NCBI GenBank assembly: GCA_963843255.1
Contig: CAWJJQ010000008.1
Location: 62,001-126,000, forward strand
DNA length: 64,000 bases
Direction: 5' to 3'
Source: Bog-159 sp963843255
GTDB lineage: Bacteria > Acidobacteriota > Terriglobia > Bryobacterales > Bryobacteraceae
Part shown: in pieces, positions 54,233-63,067 of the stretch
How the letters are laid out: each line of letters begins with the position of its first letter
Numbering within the stretch: the stretch's first letter is position 1
Program-made: the position numbers and the translations under genes
The notes under the pieces: generated by a model
What the model saw: only the letters and a program-made list of their open reading frames with translations
Databases searched by the model: none
What the model was told of the DNA's origin: nothing

Positions 54233-56068
54233 ATGACCCGCCGCGATTACCTCAATTCCACGCTGCTGGCCTCCGGCAGCCTTTTGCTGGGCGGTGCCAC
54301 GCCGCTGGATCTTCTGGCCAAAGACGATTGGGACGGCTACAGCGGCGTGGGCGACTACGCCGGTTCCAACGGCAACACGTTCGAGATCCTTACGGACGGG
54401 CATAAGATCCGCGATCGGGTGTATGAGCCGGTGCCCCCGGGCGTCATCGATACGGGCGAGGGCTACGATTGCGTGGTGGTGGGAGGCGGCATCAGCGGCC
54501 TGGCCGCGGCGTTGTTCTTCCAACGCCAGGCGGGCCCGCGCCGCACCTGCCTGGTGCTGGAGAACCACGGCATATTCGGCGGGGAGGCCCGCCGCAACGA
54601 GTTTCTGGTGGACGGCCAGCACCTGATCGCGCATCAAGGCTCGGCGATGTTCTTCCCGCCGCTCGAAGGCACATTCCTAGGCGAGTTCTACGATTCGATC
54701 GGCATCAGCGCTGAGCCCTTCAGCTATCAGACATGGGCTGGTCGCGATCCCGAGATACCGCTCGGACGAACTTCGTACACATCAGGCGGAGCAAATTCCG
54801 GATTCTTCTTCGGTACGAGATTCGGTCACCCGGAGGGTTTCTGGCTAATCGATCCATGGGGCAAGAAACTCGCTGACTCGCCAATTCCCGACGCCGCGCG
54901 CAGCGAGTTGCTGGCCATGCGTGGCAGGAAGATCCCACTGCCGCAGCGTCACGGCGACGACCTCTCGCGCCATCTGGACAGCATCACGCTGGAACAGCAC
55001 CTGATCGAGGCCCACGGTATCGGCCGCGAAACCGTCCGCACTTTTCTATCGCCGGTCGCCGGTGGAGGATCCGGGCTGGGAGCCGATGCGCTCTCCGCCT
55101 ATGCCGAGTACGCCGCGGACGTGCTGTTGCCCTGGAGATATGACGCCGGCGCGCAGATGTTTCCCGGCGGGAATGCCGGCATGGCGCGCCATATGATCAA
55201 ATCGCTGATCGCGGACGCGATTCCCGGCCCGGCCACGATGCAAAACATCTGCCGCTCGCCCGTGAATTTCGCGGCGCTCGACCGTCTCGATCATCCTTCG
55301 CGCATCCGTCTGCACGCGACGGTGGCGGCGGTCCGCCACGATGGCGCGCCGGACACCGCCAAATCGGTGAGCATCGTCTATGCACAAGGCGGCAAGCTAT
55401 ACCGCGTCAAAGCGCACAGTGTGATCATGGCCGGCGGAAGCTGGACCTCAAAGCACATCGTCGAGGACCTTCCGGAAGTTCATCGCGGCGCCTACGCGCA
55501 ATTTTACCGGGCGCCTTGCCTGATGGCGAATGTGGCCCTGCGCAACTGGCGGTTCCTTTACAAGCTGGGAATCACCGAATGCCAGTGGTTCGAGGGATTG
55601 GGAAATTATTTCGCGCTGCGGAAGATGGCCACGTTCGGCGCCGTCTCTCCGACCGTCTCGCCCGATTCCCCCGTGGTGATTACCCTGAAGGTCCTCTTCT
55701 CGTCGCCCGGCCTGCCCATCGGCGAACAGGTCACGCGGGGCCGCCTGGAATTGCTCTCGACGCCATTCCGGGATTACGAGCGGCGCATACGCGAGCAGTT
55801 CACCATGATGTTCGCGGCCAGCGGGTTCGACGCCAACCGCGACGTGGCGGGTATAATTCTGAACCGCTGGGGCCATGCCTATTTAAGCCCGCAACCTGGC
55901 TTCTTCTTCGGCAAAAACGGGAATCCCGGTCCCGGCGACGTCCTGCGCAATACGCCGTTCGCCCGCATTGCGTTTGCGAATTCCGACCTGGCCGGGATCA
56001 TGGACCACCGTACTTCGATCCTCGAAGCGCAGCGCGCCGCCGGGCAGGTGATCGCCCGCATCGGCTAG
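54233..56068 (+). CDS. Tat-exported FAD-dependent oxidoreductase
   Basis: The 611-residue enzyme carries a twin-arginine leader (MTRRDYLNSTLLASGSLLLGGATP). Its FAD-binding Rossmann motif is YDCVVVGGGISGLAAALFF (Gly84-Gly89), and VLENHGIFGGEARRNEF follows in the manner of FAD amine or spermidine dehydrogenases. FARIAFANSDLAGIMDHRTSILEAQRAAGQ at the end is a second FAD contact. It would oxidise an amine or related substrate in the periplasm. It starts 83 bases downstream of the divergent secreted hypothetical gene and converges with the frameshifted methyltransferase gene. The substrate is unknown. Confidence 0.88.
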   Translation: MTRRDYLNSTLLASGSLLLGGATPLDLLAKDDWDGYSGVGDYAGSNGNTFEILTDGHKIRDRVYEPVPPGVIDTGEGYDCVVVGGGISGLAAALFFQRQAGPRRTCLVLENHGIFGGEARRNEFLVDGQHLIAHQGSAMFFPPLEGTFLGEFYDSIGISAEPFSYQTWAGRDPEIPLGRTSYTSGGANSGFFFGTRFGHPEGFWLIDPWGKKLADSPIPDAARSELLAMRGRKIPLPQRHGDDLSRHLDSITLEQHLIEAHGIGRETVRTFLSPVAGGGSGLGADALSAYAEYAADVLLPWRYDAGAQMFPGGNAGMARHMIKSLIADAIPGPATMQNICRSPVNFAALDRLDHPSRIRLHATVAAVRHDGAPDTAKSVSIVYAQGGKLYRVKAHSVIMAGGSWTSKHIVEDLPEVHRGAYAQFYRAPCLMANVALRNWRFLYKLGITECQWFEGLGNYFALRKMATFGAVSPTVSPDSPVVITLKVLFSSPGLPIGEQVTRGRLELLSTPFRDYERRIREQFTMMFAASGFDANRDVAGIILNRWGHAYLSPQPGFFFGKNGNPGPGDVLRNTPFARIAFANSDLAGIMDHRTSILEAQRAAGQVIARIG

Positions 56069-56615
56069 ATCTTCATTCCCGGTATCAGCGCCCCAACCCT
56101 GCGCCGGTAAGCCAGAAACTCGTCGCCAAAACGTGATGCCAGCAACCCATCCTCCACGCGTACCCGGATGTACGTGCCAATGAGGAACGCCAGCAATGCG
56201 GAACGAAGAGGTACAGGGGCGCGATCAGAATGCCGGTTGCCAGCAGGACGCAAAGCATTGACGTGTAGATGGGATGCCGCATCCAGCGATACGGACCCGC
56301 GCAAATGAGCTGGTGGTTCGATTCCAGAGCGGCGTCCACCCGCAAGTGCCTGCCCAGGACACGGGACGCGGTCCAGGAAAGTAGCGACGCCGCCAAAAAC
56401 AGGACGATCGCAAGCGACACCTGCCAGGAGGACAGGGTGCCCGTCCAGAAAGAGCCCTGCCAGAGCAGCGTATAGCCTATGAATTCCAGAGCCACGCCCC
56501 ATCGCGCACGGCGGTCGAGCGACAGCGCACCCTTCTGCCTGGATCTGACCAAAGGGAAAGGAATGGCCCACAGGATGGTCCCGGCGATCAAGATCGCATA
56601 ATCGTAAGCGTGCAT
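56065..56615 (-). pseudogene. Isoprenylcysteine carboxyl methyltransferase-like membrane protein, frameshifted
   Basis: From ATG 56615 the protein reads as an ICMT/NnrU-type membrane methyltransferase: four membrane segments, CAGPYRWMRHPIYTSMLCVLLATGILIAPLYLF. It then runs into an unrelated tail in that frame. The family's conserved end, LLAFLIGTYIRVRVEDGLLASRFGDEFLAYRRRVGALIPGMKI, continues in another frame to 56065. The switch is around 56195-56210 and corresponds to one missing base; with it the total is 184 codons (183 residues plus stop), a normal length. It may be a natural pseudogene or a sequencing error. It is divergent from the membrane protein and regulator pair. Confidence 0.75.
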
Positions 56616-56626
56616 ATGACCACTAT

Positions 56627-56643
56627 ACTCTGTTTTTCAGAGT
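56627..56643 (+). promoter_or_regulatory. Perfect dyad on the -35 box of the membrane protein/regulator pair
   Basis: ACTCTG-TTTTT-CAGAGT is a perfect 6-base dyad. The candidate -35 TTTTCA (56634-56639) lies inside it and the -10 GATACT (56657-56662) follows at 17 bases, 21 bases before the start at 56683. The position is ideal for repression by the winged-helix regulator encoded downstream. Confidence 0.5.
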
Positions 56644-56682
56644 ACTCTAATAACGTGATACTATGGCAGGGGAGAAACAACT

Positions 56683-57267
56683 ATGCTGCCACCGGACCGG
56701 ACGGAGATTCTCAATCGGCTCAAGCTCATCGAGGAAATGATGGCGGAAGGCCGGCGGACCACGGAACGGTGGGGCTGGAGCTTTCTCATGTGGGGGTTCG
56801 GACCTTTGATCGCCAGGTGGTGGGAATCTCGATGGCCTTACGCCGCGCTGGCCTGGCCGGTGAACATGGGCTTATGCGTGGTAGTGAACGGAGCCGTGCT
56901 CCGGGCGCGCGAGCGGCGGGGGACCGCTGAGACTTTTGCGGCACGCGCCATGGGAGCGGTTTGGACCTCCGCGGGCATCACCGTGCTGTTGGTCGCGTTC
57001 GGAGCGGCTTTGTCCGGCACTTCCCGCTCGCGGACGCTGTACGTGGCGCTGTTCGCGCTCGCGGCGGCCGGCCACAGCGCCAGCAGCATCATTTTGCGCT
57101 GGCTCCCGCAGTTCCTGGCGGCTATGGTTTGGTGGTGCGCCGGCATGGCGGCGTTTGTGCTGCCCGATTCGCGCCTCCCGTCGATCGCGGCGGTGGCCCT
57201 CCTGCTGGGGAACGTGGCTTTCGGCGCGTGGCTTTCTTATCGTGAGCGGAGCCGGCAGGATGCCTGA
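56683..57267 (+). CDS. Small membrane protein of acidobacterial type, partner of a winged-helix regulator
   Basis: The 194-residue protein starts MLPPDRTEILNRLKLIEEMMAEGRRTTERWGWSF, a soluble N-terminal coiled segment. It then has five or six membrane segments (FGPLIARWWES, YAALAWPVNMGLCVVVN, AGITVLLVAFGAAL, LYVALFALAAAGHS, AAMVWWCAGMAAFVLP, IAAVALLLGNVAFGAWLSY). No enzyme family is recognised. Its stop overlaps the next gene by 8 bases. Pairing with a DNA-binding protein suggests membrane sensing or a shared stress response; this is inference. Confidence 0.7.
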   Translation: MLPPDRTEILNRLKLIEEMMAEGRRTTERWGWSFLMWGFGPLIARWWESRWPYAALAWPVNMGLCVVVNGAVLRARERRGTAETFAARAMGAVWTSAGITVLLVAFGAALSGTSRSRTLYVALFALAAAGHSASSIILRWLPQFLAAMVWWCAGMAAFVLPDSRLPSIAAVALLLGNVAFGAWLSYRERSRQDA

Positions 57268-57565
57268 AATCCGCCAACTGCCCGAGTTGGATCCAGTGAT
57301 TCACGGCCCGCTCAGGCTGGCGGTGATGTCCCTTTTGTCGAGCGTGGACAAAGGCCACTTTACATGGCTGCGCGCGAAAACCGGCGCTACGGATGGCAAC
57401 CTCGGGGCAAACCTGGCCAAACTCGAAGAGGCCCGATATATTACCGTGACCAGGAAATTCATCGGCAAGAAGCCAGCCTCGATCTACGAGCTGACGCCTC
57501 TGGGACGCAGGGCGCTGACGGCATATATCATCGCCCTCCGGAAGACACTGGGCAGCGCCCTTTAG
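57260..57565 (+). CDS. Winged-helix transcriptional regulator (DUF/HTH_34-type)
   Basis: The 101-residue protein (MPEIRQLPELDPVIHGPLRLAVMSLLSS) resembles short MarR/PadR-like regulators: HGPLRLAVMSLLSSVDKGHFTWLRAKTGATDGNLGANLAKLEEARYITVTRKF is the winged-helix region, and a C-terminal helix (TPLGRRALTAYIIALRKTLG) is for dimer contacts. It overlaps the membrane protein by 8 bases. Autoregulation through the dyad at 56627-56643 is likely but not proven. The open frame begins upstream at 56936 but ATG 57260 is the first sensible start, preceded by CGGAGCCGGCAGG. Confidence 0.85.
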   Translation: MPEIRQLPELDPVIHGPLRLAVMSLLSSVDKGHFTWLRAKTGATDGNLGANLAKLEEARYITVTRKFIGKKPASIYELTPLGRRALTAYIIALRKTLGSAL

Positions 57566-57579
57566 CCGCACAAAGCTTG

Positions 57580-59238
57580 CTACGATTCGAACACCCAGCG
57601 CCCGCCCACCATGGTGCGCTCGATGGGGATGTCGATCAGCGCCATCGGATCCACCTTCACAGGATCGCGCCCGAGCACCACCATGTCGGCCAATTTTCCG
57701 GCCGTAATGCTGCCTTTGCGGTTCTCGTCAAACGAGGCATAGGCGCCGTTGATGGTGCCCACCCGAATGGCTTCTTCAACGGTCACGCGCTGCCGCGGCC
57801 CCCAAACGTTGCCATGGCTATCGGTGCGCGTCACCTCTGACCGCAAGGCCATCATCGGCTCAAAGGGACCGGGCGGATAATCGGAAGCCTGAGTGACACG
57901 GATGCCCGCGTCCAGAAAGCTGCGCACGGCAAACATCCAATTCAGGCGCTCCGGCCCGTATTCACGCATCTTCTCGCCGTGATAGTACACGTAAGTCGAA
58001 AAGGGGGTCGGAATGGCTCCCAGGGCGCGAATGCGCTGGATCAGCGATGGGTTCACTACGGTGCAGTGTTCCAGGCGAAAGCGCGGATCGCGGCGCGGCA
58101 TCTCTTTCTGCAGGCGCTCGTAGATGCTGAGCATCCTGTCGATGGCGGCATCGCCGTTGGCATGCGTGCCGATCTGCCACCCGGCTTGGTGCGCCTTACG
58201 AGCCGTCGCATAAAGTTCTTCTTCGCCGGCGAGAAAGATGCCGTAGTCGTTCGGGCGGCCGACGTATGGCTCGGTAAGGCGCGCTGTCCGCTCCGAAATG
58301 GAACCATCACAGTACAGCTTGACCGCACCGACGCGCACCCATTCGTCGCCGAGGCCCGTGCGCACTCCGGCCGCGATCATGCGGTCCAGAAACTCGAAGT
58401 TGAGGAAGCAATATACACGGAACGGCAACTCGCCGGCCTCGCGCGCATCCTGGTACGCCAGCAGATCTTCCGGCGTGCCGTCACAATCGTCCACGGAAGT
58501 CACTCCGGTCCGGGTCATCATCTGGGCGATCAGTTTCACGCCTTGCCGCATTTCATCGCGCGTGAAGTTGCTGGGAATGATTCTGCGGAATGGCACGGTG
58601 GCATTCTCCCGCAGACCGCCGGTCAGGCGCCCGGTGGACGGATCGCGGTCGAATTTACCGCCCGGCGGATCGGCAATAGTCTCGCCAATTTCGGTGCGCC
58701 GCAGCGCCATCGAGTTCACGTAGCCCGTGTGTCCGCCACGGTGTTCGATGAATACGGGATGGCCCGGCGCGGCCGCGTCGAGATCCTCGCGCGTGAGCTT
58801 GCGGCCCTCTTTGGTTTTGGTGTCGTCGTATTTGAACCCGATAATCCAGTCGCCGGGCGGCGTCTTTGCGGCGCGCTCGCGGATGGCTTTCTGGATATCG
58901 CCAATCGACCGTAGATCGCAGTCCACCCACTTCAGGTGCCGTATGCCGGCCATGGACGGATGCGTATGCGCGTCGATGAATCCCGGGACGATGGTTTGGC
59001 CGCCGATGTCTATCTGCTTTACGTTGGCTTTTCCCAGGTGGCGGATCTCGTCGTTGGAGCCGACGGCCAGGAATCGCCCATCCGCAATAGCCACGGCTTC
59101 GGCGCGCGGCAGGGCCGGGTCCACGGTCATGATGTTGGCGTTGTACAGGATCAGGTCGGGCTCAGTCTGCGCGGCGCCCAGAGCGGCGGCCCCGATGCCC
59201 GCCAGAAATGCGCGGCGCGAAGGTCGGGATGTATTCAT
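57580..59238 (-). CDS. Tat-exported amidohydrolase (YtcJ-like, amidohydrolase family 3)
   Basis: ATG 59238 gives 552 residues with a twin-arginine leader (SRRAFLAGIGAAALGAAQ). The longer frame to 59427 overlaps the next gene and is dropped. Metal site TIVPGFIDAHTHPSMAGIRHLKWVDCDLRS, further ligand-bearing stretches QIGTHANGDAAIDRML and RFRLEHCTVVNPSLIQRI, and the end GSITAGKLADMVVLGRDP define the family. It hydrolyses amide or related C-N bonds; the substrate is unknown. Upstream is an amino-acid permease on the same strand, which suggests use of an amide or peptide-derived compound. Confidence 0.93.
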   Translation of the reverse strand: MNTSRPSRRAFLAGIGAAALGAAQTEPDLILYNANIMTVDPALPRAEAVAIADGRFLAVGSNDEIRHLGKANVKQIDIGGQTIVPGFIDAHTHPSMAGIRHLKWVDCDLRSIGDIQKAIRERAAKTPPGDWIIGFKYDDTKTKEGRKLTREDLDAAAPGHPVFIEHRGGHTGYVNSMALRRTEIGETIADPPGGKFDRDPSTGRLTGGLRENATVPFRRIIPSNFTRDEMRQGVKLIAQMMTRTGVTSVDDCDGTPEDLLAYQDAREAGELPFRVYCFLNFEFLDRMIAAGVRTGLGDEWVRVGAVKLYCDGSISERTARLTEPYVGRPNDYGIFLAGEEELYATARKAHQAGWQIGTHANGDAAIDRMLSIYERLQKEMPRRDPRFRLEHCTVVNPSLIQRIRALGAIPTPFSTYVYYHGEKMREYGPERLNWMFAVRSFLDAGIRVTQASDYPPGPFEPMMALRSEVTRTDSHGNVWGPRQRVTVEEAIRVGTINGAYASFDENRKGSITAGKLADMVVLGRDPVKVDPMALIDIPIERTMVGGRWVFES

Positions 59239-59257
59239 AATTGAACTGCGTAGTATA

Positions 59258-60580
59258 TTACACCGTCCTGCGGCGCCAGACCGCGAAGGCCGCCACGCCG
59301 CTGGCCAGCACTCCAAGACCGCAGAGCACGAAGGTCCAACCCGAGGTAGCGAACACGTAAACCCATCCCACCAGTGCCAGGATGCTGGGCAGCGGATAGA
59401 GCCACATGCGGAACGGACGGGGCACATCGGGGCGCGTCCTGCGCAGCACTTCGACGGCTGCTATCTGGCCGAGGAACTGAATGAGAATCCGCGCAGTCAG
59501 CAGCGCGGAGATCACCCAGTCGAGGCTCAACATTCCGGCGGCGATCGATAGCCCGCCCATCACCAGCAGCGAGACGTAGGGGAAATCGCCTTTGGGATGC
59601 AGCCTCGCAAACGGCTTCCAGAAGTAACCGTCCAGCGCGGCGGCATACGGCACACGGCTATACGCCAGCACCAAGGCAAAAACCGAAGCCACCGCCGACC
59701 ATAGAATCAGCACCGTCACCGCGCTGCCGGCCCACTGCCCATATACCATTTCCATGAAGCGCGCTGCCACGAACTTCGATTGGGCGGCTTCCCGCCAGGG
59801 CACGACTGCCAGAATCGCGAGGGTCATCAGCGCATAGATGGCCCCCACCAACAGCACCGACAGCACGATGGAGCGCGGCATCACCCGCTCCGGCTGGCGT
59901 ACCTCGCCGCCCACGAAACAGATCCCGTAGTAACCCATGAAGTCGTACATGGCGATCAGGGTGGCGCCGCCCAACCCCGCCATGAACGCCGGCGTGATAG
60001 AGAAGGCATGCGGCGGAAAGTCGAAGGCCAGCCGCGCGTTGAAATGCGTGAAGCCGGCAAAAATGATCCAGGCGACTGTGGCCAGCATGCCGACCCAGAG
60101 AACGACCGTCAGGCGGCCCACCGCCTGAATCCCGCGATAGAGCAGAATCACCACCAATACGCCTACTACGGCCGCTGCCAGGCGCATTTCCCAAAGGCCC
60201 ATGCCGCGCCGGAAGTAGCTCAGGTATTGCGCAAACCCGATGTACCCGGAAGCGATCTCTAATGGCCCGCTGAAAATGAATTGCCAGATGAACAGGAACG
60301 GGAGCAGCCGGCCCAGTTGCGTCTGGCGGAAAGCCTCGCGCAGGTATAGATAGCTGCCGCCTTCACCGGGCATGGCGGCCGAAAGCTCCGCCCATACCAG
60401 GCCGTCGCACAGGGCCAGCACCGTCCCCACGGCCCAGCCCAACATGCACTGCGGGCCACCCATCGCGCCGATCAGCAGGGGAATCGTCACGAACGGGCCG
60501 ACCCCGACCATGTTGCTCATGTTGAGCGCGGTAGCCTCGACTAATCCCAGCCCGCGCTTCAGTTCGTGCTGTTCGGCCAT
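59258..60580 (-). CDS. APC-family amino-acid permease
   Basis: The 440-residue inner-membrane protein has 12 predicted segments and the APC start LVEATALNMSNMVGVGPFVTIPLLIGAMGGPQ, the AMPGEGGSYLYLREAF motif, and DFMGYYGICFVGGEVRQPERVMPRSI in the middle. It would import amino acids or amines with protons. It ends 19 bases before the amidohydrolase start and is likely co-transcribed. It diverges from the DinB gene. Confidence 0.93.
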   Translation of the reverse strand: MAEQHELKRGLGLVEATALNMSNMVGVGPFVTIPLLIGAMGGPQCMLGWAVGTVLALCDGLVWAELSAAMPGEGGSYLYLREAFRQTQLGRLLPFLFIWQFIFSGPLEIASGYIGFAQYLSYFRRGMGLWEMRLAAAVVGVLVVILLYRGIQAVGRLTVVLWVGMLATVAWIIFAGFTHFNARLAFDFPPHAFSITPAFMAGLGGATLIAMYDFMGYYGICFVGGEVRQPERVMPRSIVLSVLLVGAIYALMTLAILAVVPWREAAQSKFVAARFMEMVYGQWAGSAVTVLILWSAVASVFALVLAYSRVPYAAALDGYFWKPFARLHPKGDFPYVSLLVMGGLSIAAGMLSLDWVISALLTARILIQFLGQIAAVEVLRRTRPDVPRPFRMWLYPLPSILALVGWVYVFATSGWTFVLCGLGVLASGVAAFAVWRRRTV

Positions 60581-60643
60581 CGTTCGATCCTACAGTATGG
60601 CGAGGGCCGCCGTCCCTGATGTACTATGACCGAGGAGGCAAAC

Positions 60644-61156
60644 ATGTTTTCACCTGACCAAGCCAAAGGCTTGTCCATGGTTTTTCTGCAAAGCCTGGGC
60701 AACGAAGTTCCCACCACACGGCGCGTGCTGGCAGCCGTGCCGGATTCCCTGCTGGATTTCAAGCTGGGCGACAAAGGGCGTACCGCGCGCGACCTGATGT
60801 GGCACATAGCACGCAGCGAGAAGTGGTTCGGCGAAGGAATCATCAGTGCCAATTTCCCCATGGATCCGGACCCCAACGCTCCTGCCACGACCGCCGAAAT
60901 CCTGGCTTATTACGACCAGAATGTGCCTGTGCTATCGGACAAACTGGCGACGCTTTCGGGCGATCACCTGGCCACGCCGACCAGTTTCTTCGGCGTCTTC
61001 ACGCTGCCGGTGGTCATGTACATGGACTTCTGGATCAAGCACACCGTGCATCACCGCGGCCAGCTCAGCAGCTATCTGCGCGCCATGAACGCGCATGTGC
61101 CGAGCATTTATGGCGGCAGCGCCGACGAGCCGTTTGAGATGCCGGCGACGGCATAG
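60644..61156 (+). CDS. DinB-family putative metal-dependent hydrolase
   Basis: ATG 60644 is preceded by GAGGAGG at 5 bases, so it is preferred over ATG 60626, and gives 170 residues. The four-helix DinB fold is indicated by the three-histidine pattern: DLMWHIARSEKWF, DFWIKHTVHHRGQLSSYLRAM (metal His). NAHVPSIYGGSADEPFE is typical of the family end. Members act in thiol-related detoxification (glutathione, mycothiol and bacillithiol transfer) or remain uncharacterised. It is not the DNA polymerase IV called DinB. It starts about 60 bases from the divergent permease. Confidence 0.9.
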   Translation: MFSPDQAKGLSMVFLQSLGNEVPTTRRVLAAVPDSLLDFKLGDKGRTARDLMWHIARSEKWFGEGIISANFPMDPDPNAPATTAEILAYYDQNVPVLSDKLATLSGDHLATPTSFFGVFTLPVVMYMDFWIKHTVHHRGQLSSYLRAMNAHVPSIYGGSADEPFEMPATA

Positions 61157-61262
61157 GGGCGGAAGGGAATACGGTTGGGCGCACGGTCGCCGGCCTGGAA
61201 GCGGGGCTGAGAGCCCCGCGCAGGCCGGGGGCCTGCCCCACGAGGATATTGGGGGGAAAGGG

Positions 61263-62378
61263 ATGAGTGGAATTCGTCTACTGGTTGGCACAAAGAAGGG
61301 TGCGTTCGTACTGACGGCGGACGGGAAGCGGAAAAATTGGGACGTTAGCGGTCCGCATTTTGCGGGCTGGGAGATCTATCACGTCAAAGGATCGCCGGCC
61401 GATCCGAACCGGCTTTATGCATCACAATCGAGCGGCTGGTTCGGACAAGTGGTGCAACGCTCTGACGACGGCGGCAAGACCTGGGCGCCGGTAGGCAATA
61501 AGTTCGCCTACGAGGGCTGTACGGGCACGCATCAGTGGTACGACGGCACACCGCATCCGTGGGAATTCAAACGGGTCTGGCACCTGGAGCCATCGCTGAC
61601 CGATCCGGATATGGTCTACGCCGGCGTGGAAGATGCGGCCTTGTTCCGTTCCACTGACGGCGGGCAAAACTGGCAGGAACTGCCCGGCTTGCGCGGCCAC
61701 GGCTCGGGACCTCGCTGGCAGCCGGGCGCCGGCGGAATGTGTTTGCACACTATCATTCTGGATCCCAGCAATCCCAAGCGGATCTTTATCGCCATTTCCG
61801 CCGCAGGCGCCTTCCGTTCCGACGACGCAGGCGCTACCTGGCAGCCCATCAACCATGGCCTACATTCGCAGTACATTCCCGAGCCGCAGGCGGAAGTTGG
61901 CCATTGCGTCCACCACGTGGCCATGCACCCGGCGCGCCCGGGCGTGCTGTTCATGCAGAAGCACTGGGATGTGATGCGCACCGACAATGCCGGGGAGTTG
62001 TGGCAGGAGGTCAGCGGAAATCTTCCGACGGATTTCGGGTTCGTGATCGATATCCACGCGCATGAGCCGGATACCGTCTACGTGGTGCCGATCAAGAGCG
62101 ACTCGGAGCACTATCCTCCCGAGGGAAAGTTGCGCGTATATCGCAGCCGTACCGGCGGCAACGAATGGGAAGCGCTTACCAATGGCCTCCCGCAAAGCAA
62201 TTGTTATGTGAACGTGCTACGCGATGCCATGTCCATCGACACGCTGGATGCCTGCGGCGTGTATTTCGGGACCACGGGCGGACAGGTTTACGGCTCGTCC
62301 GACGCCGGCGACACTTGGGCTCCCATCGTGCGGGACCTGCCGGCCGTGCTGTCGGTGGAAGCGCAGACGCTGGCATGA
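61263..62378 (+). CDS. BNR/Asp-box repeat protein (sialidase-like propeller)
   Basis: ATG 61263, after GGGGGAAAGGG, gives 371 residues without a leader (MSGIRLLVGTKKGAFVLTADG). At least four Asp-boxes are present: SDDGGKTWAP, STDGGQNWQE, SDDAGATWQP and SSDAGDTWAP. They indicate a beta-propeller of the sialidase/VPS10 type. No sialidase catalytic set is visible, so this is probably a non-catalytic propeller. Its stop overlaps the next gene (MoaD-like) by ATGA. That pairing is a recurring one in bacteria of this group, function unknown. Confidence 0.88.
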   Translation: MSGIRLLVGTKKGAFVLTADGKRKNWDVSGPHFAGWEIYHVKGSPADPNRLYASQSSGWFGQVVQRSDDGGKTWAPVGNKFAYEGCTGTHQWYDGTPHPWEFKRVWHLEPSLTDPDMVYAGVEDAALFRSTDGGQNWQELPGLRGHGSGPRWQPGAGGMCLHTIILDPSNPKRIFIAISAAGAFRSDDAGATWQPINHGLHSQYIPEPQAEVGHCVHHVAMHPARPGVLFMQKHWDVMRTDNAGELWQEVSGNLPTDFGFVIDIHAHEPDTVYVVPIKSDSEHYPPEGKLRVYRSRTGGNEWEALTNGLPQSNCYVNVLRDAMSIDTLDACGVYFGTTGGQVYGSSDAGDTWAPIVRDLPAVLSVEAQTLA

Positions 62379-62671
62379 TCCGGCTGGTTCTTCCGGCGCA
62401 TTTGCGATCGCTGGCGCGGGTGCAAGGCGACGTCCACCTGGATCTCGTTGGTCCGGCCACGCAACGCACTCTGCTGGATGCACTGGAGGCGCGCTATCCG
62501 ATGCTGCGTGGGACCCTGCGCGACCAGGTTACGGGCCAGCGGCGGCCGTTCGTCAGGTTCTTCGCCTGCGAGCAGGATATTTCCCACGAATCGCCCGACG
62601 CCCCGTTGCCCGCCGCGGTGGCAGATGGCACCGAGCCGTTCCTTGTGGTCGGAGCTATAGCCGGAGGCTAG
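62375..62671 (+). CDS. MoaD/ThiS-like ubiquitin-fold protein
   Basis: The 98-residue protein MIRLVLPAHLRSLARVQGDVHLDL... has a beta-grasp layout and ends in AIAGG, the C-terminal Gly-Gly needed for thiocarboxylate formation. RTLLDALEARYPMLRGTL is the typical MoaD helix. It would carry sulfur for molybdopterin, thiamine or another pathway, but here it is coupled to the BNR protein by ATGA. The other molybdopterin and thiamine genes are not in the window, so its sulfur target is unknown. Confidence 0.82.
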   Translation: MIRLVLPAHLRSLARVQGDVHLDLVGPATQRTLLDALEARYPMLRGTLRDQVTGQRRPFVRFFACEQDISHESPDAPLPAAVADGTEPFLVVGAIAGG

Positions 62672-62735
62672 AGCGCAAAGACACGCGAGCCCGCGCCGCC
62701 GAACGGGGCAAGAACCGGCCGCGATTAATGAGAGA

Positions 62736-63005
62736 CTACCGCGAGTTGACGCGGCGGATCACTGCCCCATGCAATTCCGGCGTAGTCCGCGTGCCGGCGC
62801 CCGAGGCGGGAGCCGCCGTTGCGCGCGCCGCCCGGTGGTGAGATGTCACTACCGTAGGCGGAACTTCGACCAGATAATCGTAAACTCCGAGGCGCCGCTC
62901 AACCGGGTCGGGAGGAATGATCACGCGTTTCTCAAGAATGACACAACCTTCCACTTTTTCACCGGCTTCATGCGCGAATCTCGAACGAACGGTTTTGGTC
63001 AGCAT
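62736..63005 (-). CDS. Doubtful small hypothetical protein (89 residues)
   Basis: The region 62672-63067 (396 bases) has only this open frame with natural codon use. It reads MLTKTVRSRFAHEAGEKVEGCVILEKRVIIPPD... with no leader or known family and no good ribosome site. It may be a real small gene or chance. Nothing else is seen in this gap apart from the start region of the ADOP gene. Confidence 0.35.
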   Translation of the reverse strand: MLTKTVRSRFAHEAGEKVEGCVILEKRVIIPPDPVERRLGVYDYLVEVPPTVVTSHHRAARATAAPASGAGTRTTPELHGAVIRRVNSR

Positions 63006-63067
63006 TACTTATATGGTAGCCGATTCCGCGCCCGGCCGTCCGGGCTTGATATCCTTAGGAAACAAAG

